Positions 51,600 through 60,474 of a stretch of DNA of 64,000 bases are shown here, piece after piece. Position 1 is the first letter of the stretch; every line of letters begins with the position of its first letter. The translations under genes and the position numbers were made by a program. This stretch comes from XYD12-FULL-36-8 sp964391015. GTDB taxonomy: Bacteria > Bacteroidota > Ignavibacteria > Ignavibacteriales > Ignavibacteriaceae. The DNA lies in the NCBI GenBank assembly GCA_964391015.1, contig CAYMKU010000002.1, positions 1 to 64,000 on the forward strand. The letters are read 5' to 3'. The notes under the pieces were generated by a model. That model saw only the letters and a list, made by a program, of their open reading frames with translations. It did no database searches and was not told where the DNA came from.

Positions 51600-53123
51600 A
51601 TGTTTGGATATAATTTTATTAGAAGGCCTCTTTTATTTTTTGTGGGTTTTGCATTGCTTATAGCTGTGCTTGCTCTAATTTTATCTGGACTCCTGAATTC
51701 ATGGAAAAATGATATTATAAATGGTAAAAAAATTCTTACTGAAGTAGTTGTTGAAAAACTTGATAGAGCTGCTGAAAATTTAATAGATAGTTTGTATCGC
51801 GCGAAGTTTTTTGATTCCGATTCTCTCACAAAAAAAAATCTCGATGCTCTTGATACGAAGTTGAAAATTATTACTAGCAGTGAATTAGTAAATGTTCCCG
51901 GCACAGAGGGTGGCTTTTTTTTCAATAAAATAAACGAATTTTATGGTTATGCCTTTCCAACTTCTCCGCCTCCTAAACCTGCATTTGGGCCTCCACCGCG
52001 ATCGTACAATATTATAAAAAATCAAGTGAGCGTTTCAATTGACAAAGATTCTGTTATTATTAATGTCCATTCTTTTGATCCAGCAGTATTTCCGCTTGCT
52101 TCCAAACCAATTAAAACAGGCTCTATAATAATTGGAGCGGTTTGGGCAAGAATTCATATCGAAAGAGAACTTCCAGCTCTTGAGCTTAACCAAATCTTAC
52201 AAATTGCGGGTGTATTTTCATTCATCGGTTTTGTGGTTACGATTTTCGCTACTATTAGATTGAGAAAAAATATGGAAGACATAAAATTTGGACTCAAATC
52301 TCTCGAGGATGATACGTCCTTTAGATTTAAAAAAATGCCCGGTGTTTTTGATTTTATTGGTAATTCAATTAATAAATTGGTCGCACAAATAACTGAGATT
52401 CATAATCAAAAGCAATTTCTAGAAAGAGAATTATATCAGCAAGATAAAATGGCTATCCTTGGAAAATTAATTGCTGGGGTTGCCCATGAAGTTAAGACTC
52501 CTTTGGCTATCATTAAAACTCGAATTCAGATTTGGCAGAACGAATTGAAAAAGAAAAGAAATGATATTGTAACTAGCGAGACGATTCCTATTGAGGAAAT
52601 GCAGCTTGTTGTTAATGAGATCGACAGACTAACAAAGCTTGTTAAACGACTTCTCGCTTTTTCTAAACCAGTTTCTGATAAATTTCAACTTGTTAATATT
52701 TCAAAACTTTTGACCCAGATAATTTCACTTTTTCAAATTGAAAACGGCGAAAACGTGAAAATAATTGCTTTATTTGATGAGTCCGCACCTATGATTAAGT
52801 GCGATCAAAATGCAATAGAACAAGTTCTAATTAATATTATTAACAATTCGATTGAATCATTCAACGGTGAAGGTACAATTAGTGTAAGAACGGAATTTAA
52901 TAGCGAACTCAATTATCTTACAATCGAAATGTTAGATGATGGGCCTGGAATTGCATCTGATATTCAAGATAAAATATTTGATCCATTCTTTACTACTAAA
53001 CAAAATGGAGTGGGACTTGGACTTTCGATTGCTTATGAAGTGATCAAGGCACATAAGGGTAAAATTTACTTTAGCAATATTAAACCACATGGTACACTCT
53101 GTAGAATTCAATTAAATATATAG
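51600..53123 (+). CDS. Membrane sensor histidine kinase
   Basis: 507 aa. TM1 at about 9-31 (LLFFVGFALLIAVLALIL), an extracytoplasmic sensor of about 165 aa including a proline-rich loop (FPTSPPPKPAFGPPPRS), and TM2 at about 198-220. A coiled linker leads to HisKA with VAGVAHEVKTPLAI (His near 296) and HATPase_c with NIINNSIESF, DDGPGIASD, FDPFFTTKQNG and GLGLSIAYEV. It is transcribed with the sigma-54 activator starting 4 bp later. It probably reports an extracytoplasmic signal to the island's polymer genes, which start 288 bp away in the opposite direction. Confidence 0.93.
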   Translation: MFGYNFIRRPLLFFVGFALLIAVLALILSGLLNSWKNDIINGKKILTEVVVEKLDRAAENLIDSLYRAKFFDSDSLTKKNLDALDTKLKIITSSELVNVPGTEGGFFFNKINEFYGYAFPTSPPPKPAFGPPPRSYNIIKNQVSVSIDKDSVIINVHSFDPAVFPLASKPIKTGSIIIGAVWARIHIERELPALELNQILQIAGVFSFIGFVVTIFATIRLRKNMEDIKFGLKSLEDDTSFRFKKMPGVFDFIGNSINKLVAQITEIHNQKQFLERELYQQDKMAILGKLIAGVAHEVKTPLAIIKTRIQIWQNELKKKRNDIVTSETIPIEEMQLVVNEIDRLTKLVKRLLAFSKPVSDKFQLVNISKLLTQIISLFQIENGENVKIIALFDESAPMIKCDQNAIEQVLINIINNSIESFNGEGTISVRTEFNSELNYLTIEMLDDGPGIASDIQDKIFDPFFTTKQNGVGLGLSIAYEVIKAHKGKIYFSNIKPHGTLCRIQLNI

Positions 53124-53127
53124 CAGC

Positions 53128-54522
53128 ATGAAAAAAAATAAAAGTATACTAATTGTTGACGATGAATCATCAATGCGTAAGAATATTAAAGATATCTTAG
53201 TAATTGAGGGATATAATGTTTTTGAAGCAGAGAACGGTATTATTGGCATTGAGATAGTCAAAAATCAAAAATTAGATATTGTCCTTCTTGACTTTAATAT
53301 GCCTCACATGGATGGATTTGAAGTACTTTCTGAGATTAAAAAGCTAAACACTGATTTGCCAGTTATCATTCTAACAGCTTATGGCACAAATGAACGAGTA
53401 ATTGAAGCAATGAAATTCGGGGCGTATGATTACATGGAAAAGCCGTTTGAACTCGCCGAGTTTTTAATTTCAGTCGAAAGAGCGATTAAGTATCTGGAAC
53501 TTTTAAATGAATTAAAAAATCTAAGAAACAGCATTTCGGAATCTGTCGTAGAATTTGATAAAGATCAAATTATTGGAAAAAGTTCTGCAATTAAAGAAAT
53601 TCTTAAGTTATTGGGATTAGCTGCCCCATCAGAAGCAACGGTTCTGATTCAAGGTGAGTCAGGTACAGGAAAGGAATTAATTGCAGATGCAATTCAAAGA
53701 CATTCATTAAGAAGAGATAAGCCATATATAAAAATTAATTGTGGTGCGTTTTCGGAGTCCTTACTTGAAAGCGAAATATTCGGACATGAGAAAGGTTCTT
53801 TCACTGGAGCTATTTCTCAAAAGCAAGGTATGTTCGAGCTAGCAAATGAAGGAACTGTTTTTCTAGATGAAATTAATAATATGCCTCAATCGGTACAGAT
53901 CAGATTACTCAGAATTTTGCAACATCAAACTTTCTATAGAGTGGGCGGTGAAGCCCCTGTTCCGACAAATATTCGAATCATCGCAGCATCAAATAAAAAT
54001 GTTGAAAAAGAAGTTGAAGAAGGAAGATTAAGAAAAGATCTTTATTATAGATTAAATGTAATAAGAATTAATATACCTCCCCTTCGAGAAAGGACAGAAG
54101 ATATTCCGTTATTAGCAGAACATTTTCTTAAAAAATACGGCGGAAATAAGAATCTAATAATTACTCCAGAGAATCTTGAAAAACTTAAAACATACACATG
54201 GTCAGGAAATATTAGAGAACTTGAAAATAATATTCAAAGAGCAATTGTAATCGCAAGAGATACTATTATTAATGTAGAAACAGAAGTTAAAGATGAAAAA
54301 GTTGAATCTTATTCTAGCTTTTTTCAACAAATCGTAAATACAGGTTTATCACTTAGATCAGTTATCGAGGATATCGAGAAAAATTTTATTCTTCAAGCAC
54401 TCAAAATCACCAAATGGAATAGAACCGAAACAGCAAAACTTTTAAAAATTCACCGACGCCTTCTTTATAGTAAAATTAAAGAATATAGGTTAGGGACATT
54501 CGTTGATAGTAAAAACGAATAA
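53128..54522 (+). CDS. Sigma-54-dependent response regulator (NtrC family)
   Basis: 464 aa. Receiver domain with D11/D12 and phospho-acceptor D55 in VLLDFNMP, K in YMEKPF. AAA+ domain with Walker A GESGTGKELIA, GSFTGA sigma-54 loop, GTVFLDEINNMP Walker B and LRKDLYYRLNV. Fis-type HTH at the end (RTETAKLLKIHRRLLYSKI). The GSFTGA variant (Ser for Ala) is common and functional in the family. Cotranscribed with the membrane kinase and convergent with the aldolase gene. Confidence 0.95.
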   Translation: MKKNKSILIVDDESSMRKNIKDILVIEGYNVFEAENGIIGIEIVKNQKLDIVLLDFNMPHMDGFEVLSEIKKLNTDLPVIILTAYGTNERVIEAMKFGAYDYMEKPFELAEFLISVERAIKYLELLNELKNLRNSISESVVEFDKDQIIGKSSAIKEILKLLGLAAPSEATVLIQGESGTGKELIADAIQRHSLRRDKPYIKINCGAFSESLLESEIFGHEKGSFTGAISQKQGMFELANEGTVFLDEINNMPQSVQIRLLRILQHQTFYRVGGEAPVPTNIRIIAASNKNVEKEVEEGRLRKDLYYRLNVIRINIPPLRERTEDIPLLAEHFLKKYGGNKNLIITPENLEKLKTYTWSGNIRELENNIQRAIVIARDTIINVETEVKDEKVESYSSFFQQIVNTGLSLRSVIEDIEKNFILQALKITKWNRTETAKLLKIHRRLLYSKIKEYRLGTFVDSKNE

Positions 54523-54537
54523 ACTATTCAATTAGGT

Positions 54538-55422
54538 TTAGTAAAGATTAGTTTCAGATAATATCTTTTTTATTTTTTCTAAATCAACCTTGCTCAAAGA
54601 TGTAAGTGGAGCTCGTGGTTCCCCGCCAAAATATCCAAGGGTATCCATAGCTGCTTTCAATCCAGCAATTCCATAATTTATAGTAATAGCTTTGTTAATT
54701 GGGATAATTTTAGCTTGCACATTTAGGGCTTCACTTAACTTTCCATTTTCGACTAATTTCTGAATTTGTGTACATTCATTGGGAGCAATATTTGCAACTG
54801 CAACTATACCACCGGAAGCTCCTGCAACAAAACCAGAAAATAACAGCGATGCCGTTCCAACAAAAACATTAAATCCTTTTTTTGTGTTTACAATAAACTC
54901 AATTGTTTGTCTAATATTTTCAGTACTGTTTTTAATACCCACAATGTTAGGATGCTCAGATAGTTTGACGACAGCTTCTATTCCGATATCTACACCGGTA
55001 AATTTAGGAACGTTATATATTAATACAGGAATTCTGACAGCTTCAGCAACAGCCAAAAAGTAATTAATGAAAACTGATGACTTCATTTCGGATTTATAAA
55101 AGGAAGGTGTAAGGATAAGTGCATAATCAGCACCTAACTCGGACATTTCATTTGTTAGTAAAATTGTATCCTTAATAGAATCTGAGCCTGTCCCGGCAAT
55201 TATTAATTTATCGGTTTGTGCAAATTTCTTTGCCGCTTCAGCTAACTTTAACTTTTCGTTTCGTGTGAGAAAAACACTTTCTCCATTAGAACCCATTACC
55301 ACATAACCGCCCAAAGAAATTTTATTCCATCTTTCAATGTTGAATCTCAATTTGTCAAATGCAATTTCATCATTGATAAATGGGGTAGCTATTGGAGATA
55401 TTATACCATGTAGTTTTTTCAT
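54538..55422 (-). CDS. DapA-superfamily (dihydrodipicolinate synthase/4-hydroxy-2-oxoglutarate aldolase-like) aldolase
   Basis: 294 aa, a normal family length. TIM barrel of class I aldolases: GGYVVMGSNGESVFLT (substrate-carboxylate loop), PVLIYNVPKFTGVDI (Tyr of the proton relay), IVGIKNSTENIRQ with the Schiff-base Lys near residue 164, and VFVGTASLLFSG. The GSNGE loop, instead of the GTTGE of classical DapA, is like 4-hydroxy-2-oxoglutarate aldolases, which yield pyruvate plus glyoxylate. The substrate is not settled by sequence. It is the last intact gene before the tRNA and is convergent with the regulator. Confidence 0.85.
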   Translation of the reverse strand: MKKLHGIISPIATPFINDEIAFDKLRFNIERWNKISLGGYVVMGSNGESVFLTRNEKLKLAEAAKKFAQTDKLIIAGTGSDSIKDTILLTNEMSELGADYALILTPSFYKSEMKSSVFINYFLAVAEAVRIPVLIYNVPKFTGVDIGIEAVVKLSEHPNIVGIKNSTENIRQTIEFIVNTKKGFNVFVGTASLLFSGFVAGASGGIVAVANIAPNECTQIQKLVENGKLSEALNVQAKIIPINKAITINYGIAGLKAAMDTLGYFGGEPRAPLTSLSKVDLEKIKKILSETNLY

Positions 55423-55442
55423 TTTCTATTCATTAAATAAAA

Positions 55443-55869
55443 ATGTTTGGTAAAATTGGAACAAAAAATTTTAAATTAAAAATTGATGAATCTGTTAAAG
55501 AATTCTTCAACACGCTTGTTGAGCAAAAAGTTAGAGAAGTATTAGCGATGTCAAATAAGGTTTATTCAAACAATGGGCGAATCCTATATGACAGAGCAAG
55601 CTTTTTTTTCTTGTTCATCAAAAATTGAAAAAATAATATTCAAAGTTCGAGTAAAACATTACGCTTTAAAGAGAATTTCAGAATCAACCAAACCTAATTT
55701 AATCGGGGTAAAGCCATCTACATTAAATTATCTGAAGCCTGAAAAGTTTGCTGATTCTGGGGAGTGGGGTGAATACTTTAATTGGTTTGTGAATTTGAAA
55801 ATGACAATCTTGTTGGTTGGTACTGTCCAGGATTACAACCGACAAAAAGTGTGTTCAAGGATTCATTAG
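55443..55869 (+). pseudogene. Degenerate coding remnant, unidentified
   Basis: Two short overlapping frames have protein-like composition but no complete gene: 55443-55628 begins MFGKIGTKNFKLKIDESV, and 55573-55869 contains IGVKPSTLNYLKPEKF and SGEWGEYFNWFV. A third frame around 55800-55880 reads DNLVGWYCPGLQPTKSVF. The shifting of sensible sequence between frames suggests a frameshifted relic. Its place beside the tRNA-linked repeat is where an integrase or transposase would be expected, but I cannot recognise the family. Confidence 0.3.
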
Positions 55870-56179
55870 AGGAATCAAAATAAGTAAGATTTTAATCGCT
55901 TATGAATTATTAGAAAATCATTAAGACATGGGGGTATTCGAGAATACTTAAGAGAATCTGAAAAATAATTTTGTAGAAAGTTGGAAAGTAATCCGATCAC
56001 AATAGTTATATTACTGCATAAGTAATATCTCTTGATGAAGAAATTTAGCTTCAAAATGGTATTATTGTATAGTAAGTCTCCAATCTAGTCATCTATCTAA
56101 TTGGTTTGTTATTAAAACGTTTCTTTACCCAGCGAAATTATTAGGTATGTAAATAACTGTGCTGCTTGTAGCGTTCGTA
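55870..56179. other. 310-bp AT-rich region, no gene seen
   Basis: Between the degenerate remnant and the right-hand repeat. No ORF with a start signal, no sizeable hairpin and no promoter I would defend. Confidence 0.4.
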
Positions 56180-56227
56180 AAAATAAAAAAGCCGAAAACA
56201 CATGATTTTCGGCTTCTGTAGTGAGTG

Positions 56228-56237
<10 letters not shown>
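56180..56237 (-). repeat. Direct repeat: tRNA-fMet 3' end plus terminator (right copy)
   Basis: Matches 24476-24533 in the same orientation over 58 bp. It includes the last bases of the intact tRNA gene (56228-56237) and the terminator that follows it. With the left copy it brackets about 31.7 kb. Confidence 0.7.
56189..56215 (-). terminator. Rho-independent terminator of tRNA-fMet
   Basis: A 10-bp stem AAGCCGAAAA (56189-56198) and TTTTCGGCTT (56206-56215) with a 7-nt loop is followed on the minus strand by TTTTATTTTT. It lies 12 bp past the tRNA 3' end. Confidence 0.85.
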
Positions 56238-56300
<63 letters not shown>

Positions 56301-56397
56301 ATGTAATTTAGATGGTAAATATAACCATTAAATGCTGGGTTGTCAAACTACCTTATTTTTAGTTTGAAAAAGAAAGGTCGTTGCAGTTAGTTATTAT

Positions 56398-56664
56398 TTA
56401 AACGTTGAAATTAAAGCTGGAAATTATCCCATCACCACTTTGAGAATGAACGTGCAGTTCATTCAGTTTTTGGATTATGTTTAATATGCTCTTCCTCTTT
56501 TCTTCAACAAGGTCAGTTAAGAAAGTTCTAACTTCAGGAAAATTACACTCGGAAAGAATTCCTTCATAAAAACGAACCATTGAGGCTTCCTTACGCAATG
56601 CTTCATTAAGCATAGCGCATGTGTTTCTGCATGCATGCTGGCAATCAACTTTAATCTGTGTCAT
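56398..56664 (-). CDS. Small ferritin-like/helical-bundle hypothetical protein
   Basis: 88 aa, not firmly assigned. A Cys-rich N-terminus (CQHACRNTCAML) leads into two amphipathic helices (NEALRKEASMVRFYEGILSE, VRTFLTDLVEEKRKSILNI) with Glu placement like half of a rubrerythrin/ferritin-like bundle. The C-terminus (SFNFNV) is short. It might be an iron- or redox-related dimer; that is a guess from helix pattern. It lies just downstream of the oxidoreductase operon and may be its last gene (44-bp gap). Confidence 0.65.
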   Translation of the reverse strand: MTQIKVDCQHACRNTCAMLNEALRKEASMVRFYEGILSECNFPEVRTFLTDLVEEKRKSILNIIQKLNELHVHSQSGDGIISSFNFNV

Positions 56665-56708
56665 ATTGTGCCTCTCTCATTCTATTTTATATTTTACTTT
56701 AATAATTT

Positions 56709-57272
56709 TCAAGCCGTTACTTTATTGGCTGACTTAGCAAAGCTTTTTCCTATCACAAGCGCTTGTTCATTTACCGGTATAAGGTGATGATGTCTTTCTG
56801 GCAGCACCTTACGAAGTGCAGAAAGAACGTTTTCAATTTTTACTATTCGCCTTTTCTCAAGAAACGCACCTAGTATTATCATATTAGCAACTTGTTTTTT
56901 ATTTAGCTTTTGTGCTTCTTGCATTGCCGGAATGGATAAACATTCAATGTCTGTTCTCGTTGGAGGATTAATTATACTTGATTCTTCATAAATTAATAAT
57001 CCATCAGGCTTAACTGCATGTTCGAACTTATCTAAGGATGGCTGATTAAGTACAATAGCAGAATCAAATTTAGTAACTATCGGCGAGCTAATTCTTGACT
57101 TAGATACAATCACAATACAATTCGCAGTTCCCCCACGCATTTCGGGTCCATAAGAAGGCATCCAACTAACTTCTTTATTTTCAATCATCGCCGAATAAGC
57201 AAGAATTTGTCCCATCGAAAGGATTCCTTGTCCTCCAAATCCAGCAAAAATTATTTCTTGTGCTTTTTCCAT
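56709..57272 (-). CDS. 2-oxoacid:ferredoxin oxidoreductase gamma subunit
   Basis: 187 aa. Starts with the family signature IIFAGFGGQGILSMGQIL, followed by SWMPSYGPEMRGGTANCIV and IVLNQPSLDKFE. This subunit forms the CoA-proximal domain of KorC/VorC/PorG-type enzymes. Third enzyme subunit gene after alpha and beta, 39 bp behind the beta gene. Confidence 0.93.
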   Translation of the reverse strand: MEKAQEIIFAGFGGQGILSMGQILAYSAMIENKEVSWMPSYGPEMRGGTANCIVIVSKSRISSPIVTKFDSAIVLNQPSLDKFEHAVKPDGLLIYEESSIINPPTRTDIECLSIPAMQEAQKLNKKQVANMIILGAFLEKRRIVKIENVLSALRKVLPERHHHLIPVNEQALVIGKSFAKSANKVTA

Positions 57273-57311
57273 TTTGTGTACCTTATTTTCTATAGGTTCT
57301 TTGACTAATAC

Positions 57312-58106
57312 TTAATTTATGCTTTCAGCAGAAACCTTTGAATCTGCTTTTGGTACTTTTAAATCACCCAAAGGGTAAACTGGGAACATCTGTTCTTCTA
57401 TCCACTTCATTGTTTCCAAAGGAGTCATCTTCCACCCAGAAGGACAATTGGATACAACTTCTATGAAGCATGTACCCTTTTTTTCTTTTTGATATTCAAA
57501 TGATTTTGTTATTGCTTTCTTCAATTTTCTTATTGCATTCGATGTATGAATAGAATGTCTGCTCACATAAAAAGCCCCGGGCAATTGTGCTAATAGTTCA
57601 GTAATCTTTAAAGGATTGCCTATTGAGGCGGCTTCTCTCCCATATGGACTTGTGGATGTAACTTGTCCTATCAAAGTTGTTGGCGCCATCTGCCCACCTG
57701 TCATACCATAAATAGCATTGTTAATAAAAAGCATCAAAATATTTTCGCCGCGATTAACTGTGTGAATTGTTTCCGATGTACCAATTGCGGCAAGATCCCC
57801 ATCGCCCTGATATGAAAAGACATATTTATCAGGAAGAACTCGTTTAATCCCTGTTGCAACAGCAGACGCCCTTCCATGGGCAGCTTCCTGCATATCTACA
57901 TTCATATAGTTATATGCAAATACGGAACAACCAACCGGTGCAACTCCAATTGTTTTATCCTGAATTTTTAATTCTTCTATTACTTCCATAAGAACTTTGT
58001 GAACAATTCCATGACCGCAACCAGGACAATAGTGCAACGGCGTATCAGTTAATGTTGAAGGCTTACAATAAACTATTTCAAATTCTTCTGGGATTTTATT
58101 TTCCAT
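57312..58106 (-). CDS. 2-oxoacid:ferredoxin oxidoreductase beta (TPP-binding) subunit
   Basis: 264 aa. HYCPGCGHGIVHKVLMEV and GVAPVGCSVF are iron-sulfur/TPP-facing motifs; GDGDLAAIGTSETIHTVNR with the following LMLFINNAIYGMTGGQMAPT is the TPP/Mg motif (GDGD...NN-Y). The enzyme decarboxylates a 2-oxoacid to an acyl-CoA and reduces ferredoxin. Works with the alpha and gamma subunits encoded either side. Confidence 0.94.
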   Translation of the reverse strand: MENKIPEEFEIVYCKPSTLTDTPLHYCPGCGHGIVHKVLMEVIEELKIQDKTIGVAPVGCSVFAYNYMNVDMQEAAHGRASAVATGIKRVLPDKYVFSYQGDGDLAAIGTSETIHTVNRGENILMLFINNAIYGMTGGQMAPTTLIGQVTSTSPYGREAASIGNPLKITELLAQLPGAFYVSRHSIHTSNAIRKLKKAITKSFEYQKEKKGTCFIEVVSNCPSGWKMTPLETMKWIEEQMFPVYPLGDLKVPKADSKVSAESIN

Positions 58107-58116
58107 TTTAATTCCT

Positions 58117-59208
58117 CTATTCTAAAGAAAGTGCATGCTGTTCAAGTACAGCTTCAACTTTATTAAAAACTTCTTCAGGCGAAGAGATCATTCCTCCCAT
58201 CCTTCCAGTTGAGTTTACAGGGCATTGTCCATTAACAGCTAATTTTACATCCTCTACCATTTGACCGGCATTCATTTCAACTACTAATACAGAATGCACT
58301 TTTGATGCTAACCGTCTAATTTCATCTTTTGGAAATGGGTATAAGGTTATTGGTCGCAACAATCCGATCTTAATATCTTTTTCTCTGCCGAGTTCTACAA
58401 CTTTCTGACAGATTCGTGCGCCTAAACCATAAGCAATTAACAATATTTCGGCATCTTCTGTACAGATTGATTCAAATCTAACTTCTTGTTGTATATCCTT
58501 ATATTTTTCTTGAAGATGAAGATTTACCTGTTCCATTTTTTCAGGCTGAATAAAAAGTGATGTGATTATATTTCTTTCCTTTCGTTCTCCCATACCTTTG
58601 GTTGCCCAACTCGCATCCTTGTAAGGCAATGACCCATCTTCAGGAAGAGCCACTTTTTCCATCATCTGCCCCAATGCTCCATCAGCTAGGATGAAAGCAG
58701 GGTTTCTATATTTCTCAGCCAAGCGAAAAGCATCAAAAACGAAATCCGCCATCTCCTGAACAGAAGCCGGGGCCAAAACTATAAGATGATAATCTCCATG
58801 CCCGCCTCCTTTTACCGCCTGCCAATAGTCGCTTTGAGAAGGTTGAATTGTACCAAGTCCTGGACCACCACGATTAATATTTACAACAAGACATGGAAGT
58901 TCTGCCGCAGCAATATAAGATAAACCTTCCTGCATTAAGCTAATACCCGGACTTGATGAAGAAGTCATTACTCTGGCACCAGCACCAGCAGCCCCAAAAA
59001 CCATATTGATGGCTGCCAACTCACTTTCGGCTTGAACAACCACGCGACCGCGCTTTGGCATCTCCCATGTGAAATATTCAAGTATTTCTGATTGCGGTGT
59101 TATCGGATAGCCGAAATAGGCATGAATTCCGGCTCTAATTGCTGCTTCTGCAAGGGCTTCATTCCCCTTCATCAAGCGGGGTTCGTTATTTGAATTTTTA
59201 TTCTCCAT
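58117..59208 (-). CDS. vorB: 2-oxoacid:ferredoxin oxidoreductase alpha subunit (VorB-type)
   Basis: 363 aa. MKGNEALAEAAIRAGIHAYF, GYPITPQSEILEYF, VVQAESELAAINMVFGAAGAG, MTSSSSPGISLMQEGLSYIA and GGPGLGTIQPSQSDYWQAV are the pyrimidine-binding and helper-domain motifs of the VorB class, usually named 3-methyl-2-oxobutanoate:ferredoxin oxidoreductase. 2-Oxoglutarate is also possible, since the two substrate classes are not separable by eye. Four-gene order is ferredoxin, alpha, beta, gamma. Confidence 0.92.
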   Translation of the reverse strand: MENKNSNNEPRLMKGNEALAEAAIRAGIHAYFGYPITPQSEILEYFTWEMPKRGRVVVQAESELAAINMVFGAAGAGARVMTSSSSPGISLMQEGLSYIAAAELPCLVVNINRGGPGLGTIQPSQSDYWQAVKGGGHGDYHLIVLAPASVQEMADFVFDAFRLAEKYRNPAFILADGALGQMMEKVALPEDGSLPYKDASWATKGMGERKERNIITSLFIQPEKMEQVNLHLQEKYKDIQQEVRFESICTEDAEILLIAYGLGARICQKVVELGREKDIKIGLLRPITLYPFPKDEIRRLASKVHSVLVVEMNAGQMVEDVKLAVNGQCPVNSTGRMGGMISSPEEVFNKVEAVLEQHALSLE

Positions 59209-59239
59209 TTTAATCCTTACTTGAAATTCCGAAATATTT

Positions 59240-59476
59240 TTACGCCACTCGATTTTTCGGAACTTTTGGTTGACGATAGACAGTTATAGCTGGTTCGGGA
59301 CATACTATTGCACAGTTTATGCACCCAGTACAATTATCCTTGACAAGCTCAACATAGCGATAACCATGTGTATTAATGTGCGAAGATAATCCTAAACTTT
59401 CTTGAGGACAAGCAACTATACAAAGTTCACAACCCTTACATATCTCCTCATTAATTTTTACTGTCCCTTTTATCAT
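59240..59476 (-). CDS. 2x[4Fe-4S] ferredoxin-like delta subunit
   Basis: 78 aa. Two clusters: CKGCELCIVACP and CTGCINCAIVCP. First gene of the oxidoreductase operon and its electron acceptor subunit. A candidate sigma-54 site lies about 50 bp upstream. Confidence 0.93.
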   Translation of the reverse strand: MIKGTVKINEEICKGCELCIVACPQESLGLSSHINTHGYRYVELVKDNCTGCINCAIVCPEPAITVYRQPKVPKNRVA

Positions 59477-59882
59477 TTCACCTTACCAGTTATTTATTTA
59501 TGAATTAAACAATTAGCTTGGAAAAGACAAGATATATGCCAATGGTGAAGCTTTTGAGGTTTGTTGAAAAATCTGAAATACTTGTGCCCACAAAACATAT
59601 TGATTACCAATTCGAAGAAAAGCCAAACTAAGGTTTTCTTATTTGAGAGAGAGGAATTAAAAATCCATTGCCAGTTTGTAAATGTCTTTCGCAACAGAAT
59701 GACCTTCTTCGAGCAAAAGTCAGTTGCAGTTAACTTATTTTAGAGAAAATAAGTCTTGTGGGACTTAAAAACACCCTAATTTCAGCAAAAACTAGCATTG
59801 CCCTCTTGAATGGCTTAAAATAGATTCTTGATATTTTCTCCAACTAATTGTATTTTAAAGTGTTAACAATTATGAGGATTTA
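59477..59882. other. 406-bp divergent region upstream of the oxidoreductase operon and rlpA
   Basis: No gene seen; the short frames present lack start signals. It contains a minus-strand sigma-54-like site at 59526-59541 and a perfect 9-bp hairpin at 59733-59754 (ACTTATTTT, AGAG loop, AAAATAAGT) without a T run, which is therefore not a simple terminator. Confidence 0.5.
59526..59541 (-). promoter_or_regulatory. Candidate sigma-54 (-24/-12) promoter
   Basis: On the minus strand TGGCATATATCTTGTC carries TGGCAT and TTG with the right spacing, but GT where GC is expected at -12. It lies about 50 bp upstream of the ferredoxin subunit start. Confidence 0.3.
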
Positions 59883-60374
59883 TTGAAAATCACAAAAATA
59901 TTCATCGTTCTGGTATTGATATCAGTAGTGGGCTTCACTTTAAATTCGACTGAGAGTAAAAAAGCCGAAAATGAAGGTGTTACAGAAGACATAAATTTTG
60001 CCACCTCTCCTGACACCAATTCACCTATCGAACTTCTTGAATATGTTAACAGAGGAACTATGGTAGCATCCTGGTACGGGCCTAAGTTTCACGGTAGAAA
60101 AACTGCAAATGGTGAGATTTTCGATCAAAAGGCGTACACAGCTGCTCACAAAAAATTTAGATTTGGAACACTTTTAAGGTTAACAAACCCAAATAATGAA
60201 AAATCAATAATCGTTAGAATTAACGATCGGGGACCTTTCAAACGAGGCAGAGAACTTGATCTTTCTAAAGCTGCTGCTACAGAATTGGGTATCCTGGAAA
60301 GAGGTGTTGCAAAGTTAAATATCGAACAGATTACTCTGAAAAGTTCAAACTTTCCGGTGGTTACTCTCAATTAG
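59883..60374 (+). CDS. rlpA: RlpA-like septal lytic transglycosylase/double-psi beta-barrel protein
   Basis: 163 aa from a TTG start: GAGG lies 6 nt upstream and the only nearby ATG (59874) is out of frame and runs straight to a stop. Signal sequence KIFIVLVLISVVGFTLNS. The double-psi beta barrel has GTMVASWYGPKFHGRKTANGE, AAHKKFRFGTLLRLTN, VRINDRGPFKRGRELDLS and AATELGI. RlpA cleaves naked glycan strands of peptidoglycan at the septum in Pseudomonas. There is no SPOR domain here, so this is the short form. Followed by a strong terminator. Confidence 0.88.
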   Translation: MKITKIFIVLVLISVVGFTLNSTESKKAENEGVTEDINFATSPDTNSPIELLEYVNRGTMVASWYGPKFHGRKTANGEIFDQKAYTAAHKKFRFGTLLRLTNPNNEKSIIVRINDRGPFKRGRELDLSKAAATELGILERGVAKLNIEQITLKSSNFPVVTLN

Positions 60375-60395
60375 AATAAGTGAAAATTGCTATTT

Positions 60396-60418
60396 AACCC
60401 CGCTATGCGGGGTTTTTT
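60396..60418 (+). terminator. Rho-independent terminator after rlpA
   Basis: 8-bp GC-rich stem AACCCCGC (60396-60403) and GCGGGGTT (60407-60414) with a TAT loop, then a T run. Confidence 0.92.
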
Positions 60419-60474
60419 ATTGACAAATAAACATTATAAAGACTAAATTATAAAGGTTAATTAATTACTATACT

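Noticed and set aside
59494..59743. Overlapping 60- and 66-codon frames in the region upstream of the oxidoreductase operon
   Set aside because: They lie on opposite strands over the same AT-rich DNA, lack start signals and overlap the candidate promoter region.
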